Shown here: one piece after another, positions 1 to 8,287 of the stretch | How the letters are laid out: each line of letters starts with the position of its first letter | Position numbering within the stretch: the stretch's first letter is position 1 | Assembly (NCBI RefSeq): GCF_003315245.1 | Contig: NZ_QNRT01000001.1 | Location: 626,963 to 690,962, forward strand | DNA from: Arenicella xantha | Lineage (GTDB): Bacteria > Pseudomonadota > Gammaproteobacteria > Arenicellales > Arenicellaceae | Direction of reading: 5' to 3' | Length of the DNA: 64,000 bases | The notes under the pieces: model-generated | What the model saw: only the letters and a program-made list of their open reading frames with translations | Told to the model about the DNA's origin: nothing | The model's database searches: none | Translations under genes and position numbers: made by a program

Positions 1-510
1 TTCATTCAACTTTTCTCGTTCTTGTTCAGCCTTACGCTGCAACCAAAAACTTAAGAACAAGCCGGATAAAGCCGCCACCATTCCAGCCATAGTTGGAACA
101 GTCGCACGCGAAACACCGCCTGCCATCGCACGAGCGTTACTAGTGCCGTTGATCGCCATGACTTGGAAAACCTCAATCATGCCAGTTACAGTACCGAGCA
201 ACCCAAATAGCGGAGCCAATGCAACGCAAGCTTGGATCATCGATAAATTTTCACGCAACTTACTAGCGACACGGGACACCAGCTCTTCACGAACTTGGTG
301 AGCCGCCCAAGACTTACGTTCGGTACGCGACTCCCACTCTTCAATCGCCGACTTAACAGCCGAACGATGAGCACCGCGTATATAAAATATGCGCTCAATA
401 ATCATGAACCACATAATAATGAGTAATCCAGCGATCAGATATAAAACCGGTCCGCCCAGCTCCATAAAATCTCGAATGTACTCAAAGATGACTAAAATAA
501 ACTCTGGCAT
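1..510 (-). CDS. exbB: ExbB/TolQ/MotA proton channel protein, second ExbB of a TonB2-type system (3' end beyond window)
   Basis: Inner-membrane proton channel subunit that would, with ExbD, pass proton-motive force to TonB. The visible 170 codons begin MPEFILVIFEYIRDFMELGG and run off the left edge without a stop. A first membrane segment (about residues 20-37, GPVLYLIAGLLIIMW) is followed by a cytoplasmic stretch and the conserved segment LAPLFGLLGTVTGMIEVF, then AGGVSRATVPTMAGMVAALSG, which is typical of ExbB. The start at 510 is supported by AGAGG about 9 nt upstream. It lies 93 nt downstream of the TtpC-like gene in the same orientation, with a strong hairpin between them. In Vibrio and Shewanella TonB2 loci the next genes would be exbD2 and tonB2; those would lie outside this window. 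ExbB identity is firm; pairing with TonB2 is inferred from neighbours. Confidence 0.9.
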   Translation of the reverse strand, partial: MPEFILVIFEYIRDFMELGGPVLYLIAGLLIIMWFMIIERIFYIRGAHRSAVKSAIEEWESRTERKSWAAHQVREELVSRVASKLRENLSMIQACVALAPLFGLLGTVTGMIEVFQVMAINGTSNARAMAGGVSRATVPTMAGMVAALSGLFLSFWLQRKAEQEREKLNE

Positions 511-549
511 CTTGTGAAACCTCTATTGTTACTGACAGTCTCTTATTTC

Positions 550-587
550 GTTAAGTTCGCTGGCCACAATTGTCCAGCGAACTTAAC
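550..587 (-). other. Strong intercistronic hairpin between the ttpC-like gene and exbB
   Basis: A perfect 14-bp inverted repeat (arms 550-563 and 574-587) with a 10-nt loop that itself contains the palindrome ACAATTGT. It begins 17 nt after the ttpC-like stop and ends about 40 nt before the exbB start. No U-tract follows on the minus strand, so it is not a canonical terminator. A role in mRNA processing, stability or partial attenuation, giving different ExbB1 and ExbB2 amounts, is inference. Confidence 0.75.
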
Positions 588-603
588 CCGAGACCAAAAG
601 CGC

Positions 604-1950
604 TTAGCTTTCGATCTGACGAGCAACCATACCAGCTGACTGCTCTTCGAGGATTTCCTCAACACGCTTCGCTTTTGACGCAGCGGCGGTATGCAAGAGA
701 ACGATCGGAATTGCTACTACTAGACCACATACTGTGGTTACCAGCGCTTGAGAAATACCGCCAGCCATAAGCTTTGGATCTCCCGCACCGAACAAAGTAA
801 TTGATTGGAACGTCTCAATCATACCGAGCACCGTACCGAGTAGACCCGCTAGTGGTGCTACTACTGAAACGATCTTCAAGAACATCAACCAAGATGTCAG
901 TTTCGGCGTTTCCTTCATAATCGCCTCAGACAACCTCAGCTCCATCGCCTCGGTATCTTTAGTTGGATTATCAGTAACCGCTTTCAATACACGACCAAGT
1001 GGGTTCTTCGTTGAAGGCGAGCCAGGATTCTTAGCTTGCTTGTTAACGGAAGCCGCAACACCAAACAACGTCACAATCTTGTAAATAGCGATTAACGCGG
1101 CGAATAAACCAACACCTAAAATGATGTAACCAACTGGTCCACCTTGGTCAATTCGCTCTCTCAGACTTGGACTCTCAACTGCCGCATCAAGTAAGCGACC
1201 TTGTGTTGGATCCAACGCGAAATTAACCGTACCACCTGAACCAGCTGCTCCGAACAAATCACCAGCTTGACTCAAATATCGACCGTCTGGTTGACGCGGC
1301 AATTCAGCCACACCACCTTTACCGTAGGTTAGGAAGTTACCATCACCAATCAAGTTAAACACACCAACTCGAACCACATCTTGGTCAGTACGCGCGCCAG
1401 AAGCAGTTGCTACAGAGGCACTAAACTTGGCTACTTTACCTTGCTGCACAAGCTCGTTAAAAAGCTCACGCCACACTGACTCAACCTCACCAGCCGTCAC
1501 AAGCTGATTCGCTTGATTCGATACTTTCTTGGAAATTTCGTCAAAATTAGCACCACGACCTGGGTACTGAGCCGACACGATAGAAGTGTCGAAACGGGCT
1601 TCTGCCTCACCAACTACCTGCTGTACGGCACCAAATAAATCTTTCAGATTACCGAGTGCAGCTTGGCGAGCGGTACGAATCGTATTCAACTCTTCGTTAT
1701 TTGCGGCGTATTGGTTTTCAAGCGCTTCACTGCGCGCATCCAATGTCGCACGCTGTGCTTTTAGATTTGCCAGAATGGCAGCTTTACCGCCGCCAGCTGA
1801 ACGAAATCGATTCTCTAAATCAGTCGCTGCTTTGCTTTTTTGCAAACTGCCACTTTTAACATCAGATAGAAGTTGGTCGACAGTTTGAGCTTGAACTGGG
1901 GCGAAGGCGAACGTTGCTGTAATAGCAATAGCTGTTAATAAACGCTTCAT
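604..1950 (-). CDS. ttpC: TtpC-like MotA/TolQ/ExbB family protein with a periplasmic N-terminal domain
   Basis: Second ExbB-like channel protein of TonB2 systems (TtpC type), thought to work with ExbB2-ExbD2-TonB2 in energising outer-membrane receptors. The 448-residue product has a signal peptide (cleavage probably after residue 21, VQA-Q) and a coiled-coil-rich periplasmic region to about residue 270. Membrane segments lie at about 273-296, 353-381 and 398-421. The last part carries the ExbB signature VAPLAGLLGTVLGMIETFQS and GGISQALVTTVCGLVVAIP. Normal ExbB proteins are about half as long; the extra exported N-terminal half is what distinguishes TtpC. The gene starts 2 nt after the DUF3450 gene and precedes exbB, matching the known order DUF3450-ttpC-exbB2-exbD2-tonB2. 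Substrate (iron siderophores or glycans) cannot be told from the sequence. Confidence 0.88.
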   Translation of the reverse strand: MKRLLTAIAITATFAFAPVQAQTVDQLLSDVKSGSLQKSKAATDLENRFRSAGGGKAAILANLKAQRATLDARSEALENQYAANNEELNTIRTARQAALGNLKDLFGAVQQVVGEAEARFDTSIVSAQYPGRGANFDEISKKVSNQANQLVTAGEVESVWRELFNELVQQGKVAKFSASVATASGARTDQDVVRVGVFNLIGDGNFLTYGKGGVAELPRQPDGRYLSQAGDLFGAAGSGGTVNFALDPTQGRLLDAAVESPSLRERIDQGGPVGYIILGVGLFAALIAIYKIVTLFGVAASVNKQAKNPGSPSTKNPLGRVLKAVTDNPTKDTEAMELRLSEAIMKETPKLTSWLMFLKIVSVVAPLAGLLGTVLGMIETFQSITLFGAGDPKLMAGGISQALVTTVCGLVVAIPIVLLHTAAASKAKRVEEILEEQSAGMVARQIES

Positions 1951-1952
1951 GA

Positions 1953-2654
1953 TTACGCACCCTCCGGAGCATTGATAGGCAGACTTAGCAGTTCAGGCGC
2001 AGTCGTTTTAGCCGCGACCTTGATTGCTTTTCGGATATTTCGATTGTCGCTGGCAGGCAGCGGCTTCCAAGTATTATTCACTGAATCCCACATCCCAGAA
2101 TTTTTCTGATCGGTAGTTTGGTAATAAAGCGCAATGCGACCGATACGGAGCATATCAACTTCTACTTCGGTGCCACCAATACTCTGAGTTGCTTTATAAG
2201 CTTCAGAGGTTGTGCCGTATTCGAGCTCAACATTATAGATATCCATAATACTGCGGTAGCGACTAGAGGTTGTGGCATCAGGGTTCTTCATCAAATCTTT
2301 CAATTGAATGATGCTCTTAACACGCTCTTCTTTATGAAAAGGCAAATCTGCTTTCACAAACGCTTCCAAAGCGGCCAACATTTTGCTCAAAACTGGCGCC
2401 ATTTGCGGGTCCAAATCTTTCGCTTTGTCTATTGACTGAACGATTTCGCGCTTTGCAACGCCTTGTGCTTGGAGCTGTTCTTCCAACTGGGCGTTATACA
2501 CTTTCAAGCCTTCAACCAACTTGAGCTCTCGTGCAAACTCTTGATCAACCGAAGAGCCTCCAGATGACTGCGCCACGGCGGTGGTCACAGCGGCCGCGCC
2601 GATGACAACCACTGCCAACGCCTGACCGATCCAATTCAACACAGATTTTTTCAT
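1953..2654 (-). CDS. DUF3450 family exported protein, first gene of the TonB2-type operon
   Basis: Periplasmic protein of the DUF3450 family, which is regularly found directly before ttpC in TonB2 operons; its biochemical role is not established. The 233-residue product begins MKKSVLNWIGQALAVVVIGA, a clear signal peptide probably cleaved after AVA (about residue 28). Most of the mature protein is predicted helical and coiled-coil (charged heptads around residues 40-120), followed by a segment containing IGRIALYYQTTDQKNSGMWD that is typical of the family. The start has AAGAGG about 12 nt upstream. The gene lies 2 nt before the TtpC-like gene, so the two are probably translated together. The promoter is expected in the roughly 1-kb gap upstream, but I see no convincing consensus. 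Confidence 0.85.
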   Translation of the reverse strand: MKKSVLNWIGQALAVVVIGAAAVTTAVAQSSGGSSVDQEFARELKLVEGLKVYNAQLEEQLQAQGVAKREIVQSIDKAKDLDPQMAPVLSKMLAALEAFVKADLPFHKEERVKSIIQLKDLMKNPDATTSSRYRSIMDIYNVELEYGTTSEAYKATQSIGGTEVEVDMLRIGRIALYYQTTDQKNSGMWDSVNNTWKPLPASDNRNIRKAIKVAAKTTAPELLSLPINAPEGA

Positions 2655-3346
2655 TTTAGATTTAACCTCTTGTAATGAAATCTATTTAGCTAGATTCAAT
2701 AGTTGCCGACCGTTAAGTCGACTTGTTTAAATTTGAAGCTGACCCAAAACCATTACAGCCTTGTTGCGCCAACACTTCAAATTGAAATTTATGGGTCACC
2801 ACCGATGCACTACAGCGAAAAACGCGTAAGCCCACCCCTCTTTCAAAGTAACACCTTCGAGAAACCCTCTGTAGCTTGCAACATTTAAGCCAAGAACGAA
2901 AGTTTACAACTCGTAATGAAACAAGCCAACAGGCCGCAACCAAAAAACTAAGCACTTTAGGGGAAGATAGTATGAAGGAACTCGCGTGTATGGACTAAAT
3001 TGCTTTAGTGTTGACGCCGTACAAATCGAAACAGTGAAAGCAGCCTATATACAATAGCTACATATGGGGCACCATTCAATTTCGTATCAAAGCCGGCAAA
3101 CCAACATTAAACGCAAATAACCAATCAATCTCACACCATTCACATTACAGCTTCTAGCTAGCGGCCCGCAACCCAACAAATGCCTAAACGGTAATATGTT
3201 GTATCGTTTGTCGGACTACCCAAAACGCTAAACAAACTGCGTTGCAGTAGTGTGACCATGCACCATTGCATGGGCGAGGCAAACATCTTCTCCTAAGGCT
3301 GACCCTCTTGCACTGTTTCTAAACTTACCCGAATTAACCGAACTAT

Positions 3347-3397
3347 TTAAAAAAACAAGTGAGTTAAAAAAACAAGTGAGTTAAAAAAACAAGCGAG
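3347..3397. repeat. Three tandem copies of a 17-bp unit in the gltX / DUF3450 gap
   Basis: Three head-to-tail copies of TTAAAAAAACAAGTGAG at 3347-3363, 3364-3380 and 3381-3397; the third differs by one T-to-C change. It sits in the 1,077-bp gap 2655-3731, which holds no gene I can support: the open frames there are low-complexity and lack ribosome-binding sites. The only other structure I noticed in the gap is a 7-bp hairpin at 3257-3274. The unit could be a slipped-strand duplication or a bound regulatory repeat. Confidence 0.9.
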
Positions 3398-3731
3398 CCT
3401 GTTTATTTTGTAATTGCCGCTCTGTCTTTAGCAGAACTTCTCGACGCCAAGTCTATAACGGATTAACGCATCACGCCAACCCTTTTCAAACTCTCAACGC
3501 TTGTGCACCCTTTAATGCACCTACCTCAATAACACTTAAATCTGATTGTGTGCGGTCAAAAGCCACCACCAAAAGCTCGGTGGCAATCGATCCTGCACTA
3601 CCAAATCAAGCGCAAGGCTGATGAGTTTAACAGCCACAATCTATGACGTCACTGATCAATTACACTTATTTCACTTGGTGAGTTTTTTTAGCTACTAATT
3701 CTCAATATGATTTACAAAGTGTCCAGCAGTA

Positions 3732-5120
3732 TTATTCAAAATGCGCCGACGCTGCCTTCAATCGCTGCAATGTCTCCGCCCGCCCCAGCAAACTAAGCGT
3801 CGCATCGATCGACGGCGAATTGGTTGCACCGGTCACCGCAATTCGAACTGGCTGCGCGACCTTGGCGAAACCAACTTCGTGCTGATCAACGGTTTGCTGC
3901 ACGCAAGCTTGAATCTCTTCAGCATGCCAATCTGTCAACGCTTCTAGCTTAGCAATCAAACTCGACAGCAGTGCTTGCGAACCGGGCTTAATCCATTTTT
4001 TAACCGCAGCGGCATCATACTCAGTGACCGCGCAGAAGAAGAAGCGACTCTGCTCGACTACGTCGATCAAGGTTTTACAACGCTCCTTAATTAAGCCCAA
4101 CACCGCATAACTATGCTCACCATGCTCAACATCAATACCCGCTTGCGCAAAATGCCAAGCCGACGCGGTTAACAACTCAGCAGGGGTCAGCAACTTGATT
4201 TTCTCTTGATTTACCCATAACAGCTTATCGCCATTAAAGGTCGAAGGTGCACGACTAACATCCTCGATCCGAAAATACTCAAGCAACTCCTCTGGAGTAA
4301 ATATCTCTTGATCGCCATGCGACCAACCAAGCCGAACCAAGTAGTTCAAAAGCGCTTCAGGCAAAAAACCATCATCGCGATACTGCATGACACTCACCGC
4401 ACCATGCCGTTTAGATAATCGACCACCATCTTCACCCAAGATCATCGGCACGTGACCGTACAACGGCAACGCTGCACCGAGCGCCTCCAAGATATTAATT
4501 TGACGAGGGGTATTATTAATATGGTCATCGCCGCGAATAACGTGCGTGATCCCCATATCCATATCATCGACTACAACCGTGAGGTTATAAGTAGGAACAC
4601 CATCTGGGCGCGCGATTACCAAGTCATCCAGCTCTTGATTAGAAATCACGATGTTGCCTTTTACTAAATCGCGGATAACCACATCACCATCAAGCGGATT
4701 CTTAAAGCGCACCACCGTCTCAGCGGACTCTAACAAACCAAGCTCACGACAACGGCCATCGTATTTAGCTTTTTTGCCGGCAGCCTTCTGCGCTTCACGC
4801 ATCTCGTCTAGGCGCTCTCGACTACACTCACAATGATAGGCATGACCCGACTCAAGCAACTGGTCAATAACCTCCTTGTATCGATCGAAGCGCTGAGTCT
4901 GATAATAGGGACCTTCGTCATAATCCAACCCCAACCACTGCATTCCATCGAGAATTGCTTGCACCGATTCCTGCGTGGAACGCTCTAGGTCGGTATCTTC
5001 AATCCGCAACACAAATCGACCTTTGTGCTGCCGTGCGTGCAACCATGAATACAGCGCAGTTCGTGCACCACCAATGTGTAAGTAGCCAGTAGGGCTTGGG
5101 GGAAATCGAGTGACGGTCAT
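3732..5120 (-). CDS. gltX: Glutamate--tRNA ligase (GluRS)
   Basis: Charges tRNA-Glu with glutamate in the cytoplasm; class I aminoacyl-tRNA synthetase. The 462-residue product has the HIGH-type motif HIGG at residues 15-18, the KMSKS-type motif RLSKR at 234-238, and the catalytic-domain block [15 protein letters not shown]97, C99 and C124 sit where E. coli GluRS holds zinc, but the fourth position (His in E. coli) appears to be Glu126, so zinc binding is uncertain. The C-terminal anticodon-binding region follows from about residue 320. The length is normal. It is divergent from the PTPS-like gene with a 74-bp shared promoter gap. No strong terminator follows the stop. Function is certain from the motifs. 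Confidence 0.97.
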   Translation of the reverse strand: MTVTRFPPSPTGYLHIGGARTALYSWLHARQHKGRFVLRIEDTDLERSTQESVQAILDGMQWLGLDYDEGPYYQTQRFDRYKEVIDQLLESGHAYHCECSRERLDEMREAQKAAGKKAKYDGRCRELGLLESAETVVRFKNPLDGDVVIRDLVKGNIVISNQELDDLVIARPDGVPTYNLTVVVDDMDMGITHVIRGDDHINNTPRQINILEALGAALPLYGHVPMILGEDGGRLSKRHGAVSVMQYRDDGFLPEALLNYLVRLGWSHGDQEIFTPEELLEYFRIEDVSRAPSTFNGDKLLWVNQEKIKLLTPAELLTASAWHFAQAGIDVEHGEHSYAVLGLIKERCKTLIDVVEQSRFFFCAVTEYDAAAVKKWIKPGSQALLSSLIAKLEALTDWHAEEIQACVQQTVDQHEVGFAKVAQPVRIAVTGATNSPSIDATLSLLGRAETLQRLKAASAHFE

Positions 5121-5157
5121 AATAAAGATCCTTAAATAATGTACGGGCGAATTGTAG

Positions 5158-5163
5158 TATAAT
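5158..5163 (+). promoter_or_regulatory. Candidate -10 box for the PTPS-like gene
   Basis: A perfect TATAAT hexamer lies 31 nt before the ATG of the PTPS-like gene, inside the short divergent gap with gltX. No good -35 hexamer stands 16-18 nt upstream; the nearest T-rich stretch (TTAAAT) is 20 nt away. Moderate support only. Confidence 0.4.
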
Positions 5164-5194
5164 TTCAGCGATCATAATTAGCCGAATTCGCATT

Positions 5195-6064
5195 ATGCCG
5201 CGCCTATTTGTAAATAATTTAACCGTCATCGACTGCTCAGTATTGGATCCAAAACGTGGGCTCATTGGCGCTAGCTGGGAGGTTGACGTTGAACTGCACG
5301 GCAAGCTCGATGCGCAAAGCATGGTATTCGACTTCGCAAAAGTTAAGAAAGCAATCAAGCAGTTAATTGACGCCGAAGTTGACCACAAGCTATTAGTGCC
5401 ACTGAATTACCAGCAATTGAGCATAGATGGTCAGCTGAGCGACGACGACACCGGCACACTCGCACTCAGCTTCACTACCAACGACGACTTAAGCATTAAA
5501 CACTCATCCCCGGCCAGTGCAATTTGCGCCATCGCTACTGCGCGGGTCAGCCGCAAGCGAGTTGAAAAGTACTTAAAGGCTCGCTTACAAGAAATTCTGC
5601 CGAGCAACGTAGAAAAGATCCAGATTAAGCTTCGTAAAGAGTCGCGGGCTGGCAGCTATTACACCTATAGCCACGGCCTTAAAAAGCATGACGGCAATTG
5701 TCAACGAATCGCCCACGGACATCGCTCGACCATTCGTATCTGGAAAAACGGCAAGCGTAAACGCGGGCTCGAAAAAGCCTTAGCTTCTCGATGGCAAGAC
5801 ATATACCTCGGCTCGAACGCAGATATTGTCAGCTACCAACATGACGATATAAGCTTTAGATATCAAGCACCGCAAGGTGTATTTGAGATTAGCTTACCGG
5901 CAGATCGAGTGCATATCATGCACTGCGATTCAACTGTTGAGTGCATCGCTGAGCATATTGTCGAATTGCTAAACGAAGCCTCACCTAACGCACACTTTAA
6001 AGTACAGGCGTTTGAGGGCGTTGGGAAAGGCGCTATAGCAGAAAGCTTGCCCGCGATACCTTAG
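5195..6064 (+). CDS. Two-domain 6-pyruvoyltetrahydropterin synthase / QueD family protein
   Basis: Member of the PTPS/QueD fold, whose proteins convert dihydroneopterin triphosphate to 6-carboxy- or 6-pyruvoyl-tetrahydropterin (queuosine or pterin pathways). The 289-residue chain holds two tandem copies. The second copy (about 150-289) has the zinc and cysteine residues: H160, C169 and the HGH pair H174/H176, with pterin-anchoring E274. The first copy (about 5-149) has lost the zinc ligands (GLIGAS where GLHGHS is expected) but keeps the D63-H64 catalytic pair and E149. The two halves therefore look complementary, which fits a fold whose active site forms between subunits. It is convergent with prfC. 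QueD chemistry is not proven, and no other queuosine gene is nearby. Confidence 0.8.
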   Translation: MPRLFVNNLTVIDCSVLDPKRGLIGASWEVDVELHGKLDAQSMVFDFAKVKKAIKQLIDAEVDHKLLVPLNYQQLSIDGQLSDDDTGTLALSFTTNDDLSIKHSSPASAICAIATARVSRKRVEKYLKARLQEILPSNVEKIQIKLRKESRAGSYYTYSHGLKKHDGNCQRIAHGHRSTIRIWKNGKRKRGLEKALASRWQDIYLGSNADIVSYQHDDISFRYQAPQGVFEISLPADRVHIMHCDSTVECIAEHIVELLNEASPNAHFKVQAFEGVGKGAIAESLPAIP

Positions 6065-6117
6065 ACCACAAAGCCAACGCGCCACAGCCGACTTAATCAA
6101 TACCTAGTTAATAGAAG

Positions 6118-6150
6118 CGCGTGAAACTTAGTGCATCTAGATTTCACGCG
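6118..6150. other. Hairpin spanning the prfC stop codon at the PTPS/prfC convergent junction
   Basis: Perfect 9-bp inverted repeat CGCGTGAAA (6118-6126) and TTTCACGCG (6142-6150) with a 15-nt loop. The prfC stop codon (6137-6139) lies in the loop, and the PTPS-like gene ends 53 nt before the left arm. Neither strand shows a following U-tract. It may act as a shared 3'-end stabiliser or weak terminator for the two convergent transcripts. Confidence 0.55.
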
Positions 6151-7714
6151 TCTTGCGAAACTCAACGTCAGGCCAGCGCTCTATCGTAAGCTGCAGATTC
6201 ACCATATTGGGCGCAACATAGGTCAAACTATCGGCACCATCACGCGCGACGTTCGATTCATTTTTGCGCAGAAACTCTTCTTCCATTTTAGCGTCTGGAA
6301 AATGTAACCAGCGCGCGGTCGCCACTGGCACCGCGTCAAATGCGCACTCAACGTTATACTCAGCCTTTAAACGGTGCGCCACTACATCAAACTGTAGAAT
6401 CCCCACCGCGCCAAGAATCATGTCGTTATTGTTGAGCGGCCGAAACACCTGCGTCGCCCCTTCTTCACTTAACTGAATCAAGCCCTTTTGTAAGGCTTTG
6501 GCACGCAACGGGTCGCGCAGACGGACGCGCCGAAATAGCTCAGGAGCAAAGTTTGGAATACCAGTGAACTTTAATTCTTCACCTTCGGTAAAGGTGTCAC
6601 CGATCTGAATTGTGCCGTGGTTATGCACTCCCAAAATATCGCCCGCATACGCTTCTTCAATCTGGTCTCGACGCGAGGCCATAAAGGTACTGGCATTATT
6701 GATTGCCATGTCTCGCTTCAAGCGTACATGCCGTAGCTTCTTACCCTTCTCAAAATGCCCTGACGTAATGCGCATAAACGCAATTCGGTCGTGGTGCGAC
6801 GGGTCCATATTGGCTTGTATCTTGAATACAAAACCTGAAAAACTCTCTTCTGCCGAACTCACCTCGCGAGTCTGCGCCGCGCGACCTTGCGGTGGCGGGG
6901 CATAGCGAGCAAAGTTTTCCATCAACTCATCAATACCTAGATTGTTAATTGCAGAGCCAAAAAACACCGGCGTCAATTCTCCGCTCAGATAAAACTCTAA
7001 ATCGAATTCGTTACTAGCGCCCTGCACCAATTCTAATTCGTCACGCAGTTCGGCCGCATAACCGCCCAACGCCGCATCTGCCTCGGCACTGTGCAAACCA
7101 TCAATAAAGGTATCTTTCTCCTTATCATTACCGGGTCGGCCGGCAAACAAATGGATCGTGTCATCATAGATCCGATAGACACCACGAAACAGTTTTCCAG
7201 TGCCAACCGGCCACGTCATTGGTGCACACAGAATATCGAGAACCGACTCAACTTCATCCATTACCTCGATCGGGTCGCGCCCTTCTCGATCCATTTTATT
7301 AACGAAGGTCATAATCGGCGTCGTACGCAATCGACACACATCCATCAATTTAATCGTGCGCTCTTCAACACCCTTGGCAATATCAATGACCATTAGCGCC
7401 GAGTCGACTGCCGTTAACGTGCGATACGTATCCTCAGAAAAGTCCGCGTGACCGGGCGTATCGAGCAGATTAATCATCTTCCCGCCATACTCGAACTGCA
7501 TCACTGACGAGGTTACCGATATACCACGCTGTTTCTCTAGCTCCATCCAATCGGAGGTGGCGTGTCGACCACTCTTTCGAGCTTTGACGTTACCAGCCAT
7601 CTGGATTGCGCCACCAGACAGTAGTAGCCGTTCAGTTAAGGTTGTTTTACCCGCATCCGGATGCGAAATAATAGCAAAGGTGCGGCGCTTGGCGACTTCG
7701 GATGACAAACTCAT
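6137..7714 (-). CDS. prfC: Peptide chain release factor 3 (RF3)
   Basis: GTPase that removes RF1/RF2 from the ribosome after peptide release. The 525-residue product has G1 HPDAGKTT (18-25), the RGISVT switch region (about 64-69), G3 DTPGH (85-89) and G4 NKMD (139-142). The following EF-G-like domain II and the RF3-specific C-terminal domain complete a full-length protein. The N-terminus [20 protein letters not shown] is the usual RF3 start. It is transcribed away from the gspA-gspB pair upstream and is convergent with the PTPS-like gene. RF3 is told from other translational GTPases by the [20 protein letters not shown] segment just after G1. Confidence is very high. Confidence 0.97.
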   Translation of the reverse strand: MSLSSEVAKRRTFAIISHPDAGKTTLTERLLLSGGAIQMAGNVKARKSGRHATSDWMELEKQRGISVTSSVMQFEYGGKMINLLDTPGHADFSEDTYRTLTAVDSALMVIDIAKGVEERTIKLMDVCRLRTTPIMTFVNKMDREGRDPIEVMDEVESVLDILCAPMTWPVGTGKLFRGVYRIYDDTIHLFAGRPGNDKEKDTFIDGLHSAEADAALGGYAAELRDELELVQGASNEFDLEFYLSGELTPVFFGSAINNLGIDELMENFARYAPPPQGRAAQTREVSSAEESFSGFVFKIQANMDPSHHDRIAFMRITSGHFEKGKKLRHVRLKRDMAINNASTFMASRRDQIEEAYAGDILGVHNHGTIQIGDTFTEGEELKFTGIPNFAPELFRRVRLRDPLRAKALQKGLIQLSEEGATQVFRPLNNNDMILGAVGILQFDVVAHRLKAEYNVECAFDAVPVATARWLHFPDAKMEEEFLRKNESNVARDGADSLTYVAPNMVNLQLTIERWPDVEFRKTREI

Positions 7715-7825
7715 AGTGAAGGCTTCTTAGTAGTAGCAAAGCGCGGATTATAGCGAAACGGATCAACCCACCCCATGCTTTTTAAGCACTTCGGAGGTTT
7801 TCTTGAAAATACCGTAAAAGTGGGG

Positions 7826-8278
7826 TCAAGGCGTACGCTTAACGCGCTGCCCTCGAATATTCAATATCACGGCATCGCGCTGAATCTCTTCGACCATGAC
7901 ACCCGGTTGCGCGAACTCTTTTTCACGCACCACCTTGCCTTCTATCATGACAAACCGCTGAGCCGGCTCATCCGAGAACGACACCACATCAATCGGTATT
8001 ACAATATTTACATCGACTGGCAGCGATTCGTCAGTCGATGCAGCAACGGATAAGCGACCATTCAACTCGGATTGCTCTGAATTAACACTATTGTGATTAG
8101 ACCGCCATTGCGCCACAACCAACAGCAACAACACAACCAGCAACGCACAAATTACACAAAGCAAAATGAGCGGCAGCCGCGAACTCTCTTGCGGAGGTGG
8201 CATATCAGACAAAGTCGGAAGACTGTTCAGCTTGCGCTCTTGCTCGGACTTTTTTAACGCATCAAGTATGGTTGACAT
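7826..8278 (-). CDS. gspB: GspB-type type II secretion assembly protein
   Basis: Inner-membrane partner of GspA, which helps insert the type II secretin through the peptidoglycan. The 150-residue product opens with the conserved GspB cytoplasmic motif MSTILDALKKSEQERK. It then has one membrane segment (about residues 34-56, LPLILLCVICALLVVLLLLV), a linker, and the family C-terminal domain with MIEGKVVREKEF and ILNIRGQRVKR. It starts 9 nt after gspA ends, so the two are one transcription unit, as in Aeromonas exeAB. The rest of the type II secretion genes are not in this window. The bidirectional-looking gap to prfC (7715-7825) holds no clear terminator. Confidence 0.85.
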   Translation of the reverse strand: MSTILDALKKSEQERKLNSLPTLSDMPPPQESSRLPLILLCVICALLVVLLLLVVAQWRSNHNSVNSEQSELNGRLSVAASTDESLPVDVNIVIPIDVVSFSDEPAQRFVMIEGKVVREKEFAQPGVMVEEIQRDAVILNIRGQRVKRTP

Positions 8279-8287
8279 AACAATTAC

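Noticed and set aside
2713-2955. 80-residue minus-strand open frame in the gap before the DUF3450 gene
   Set aside because: Composition is Cys/Arg/Phe-rich without a domain, there is no ribosome-binding site, and it overlaps the likely promoter region.
3257-3274. 7-bp hairpin CCATGCA/TGCATGG in the gltX-DUF3450 gap as a terminator
   Set aside because: No U-tract on either side and more than 450 nt from the gltX stop.
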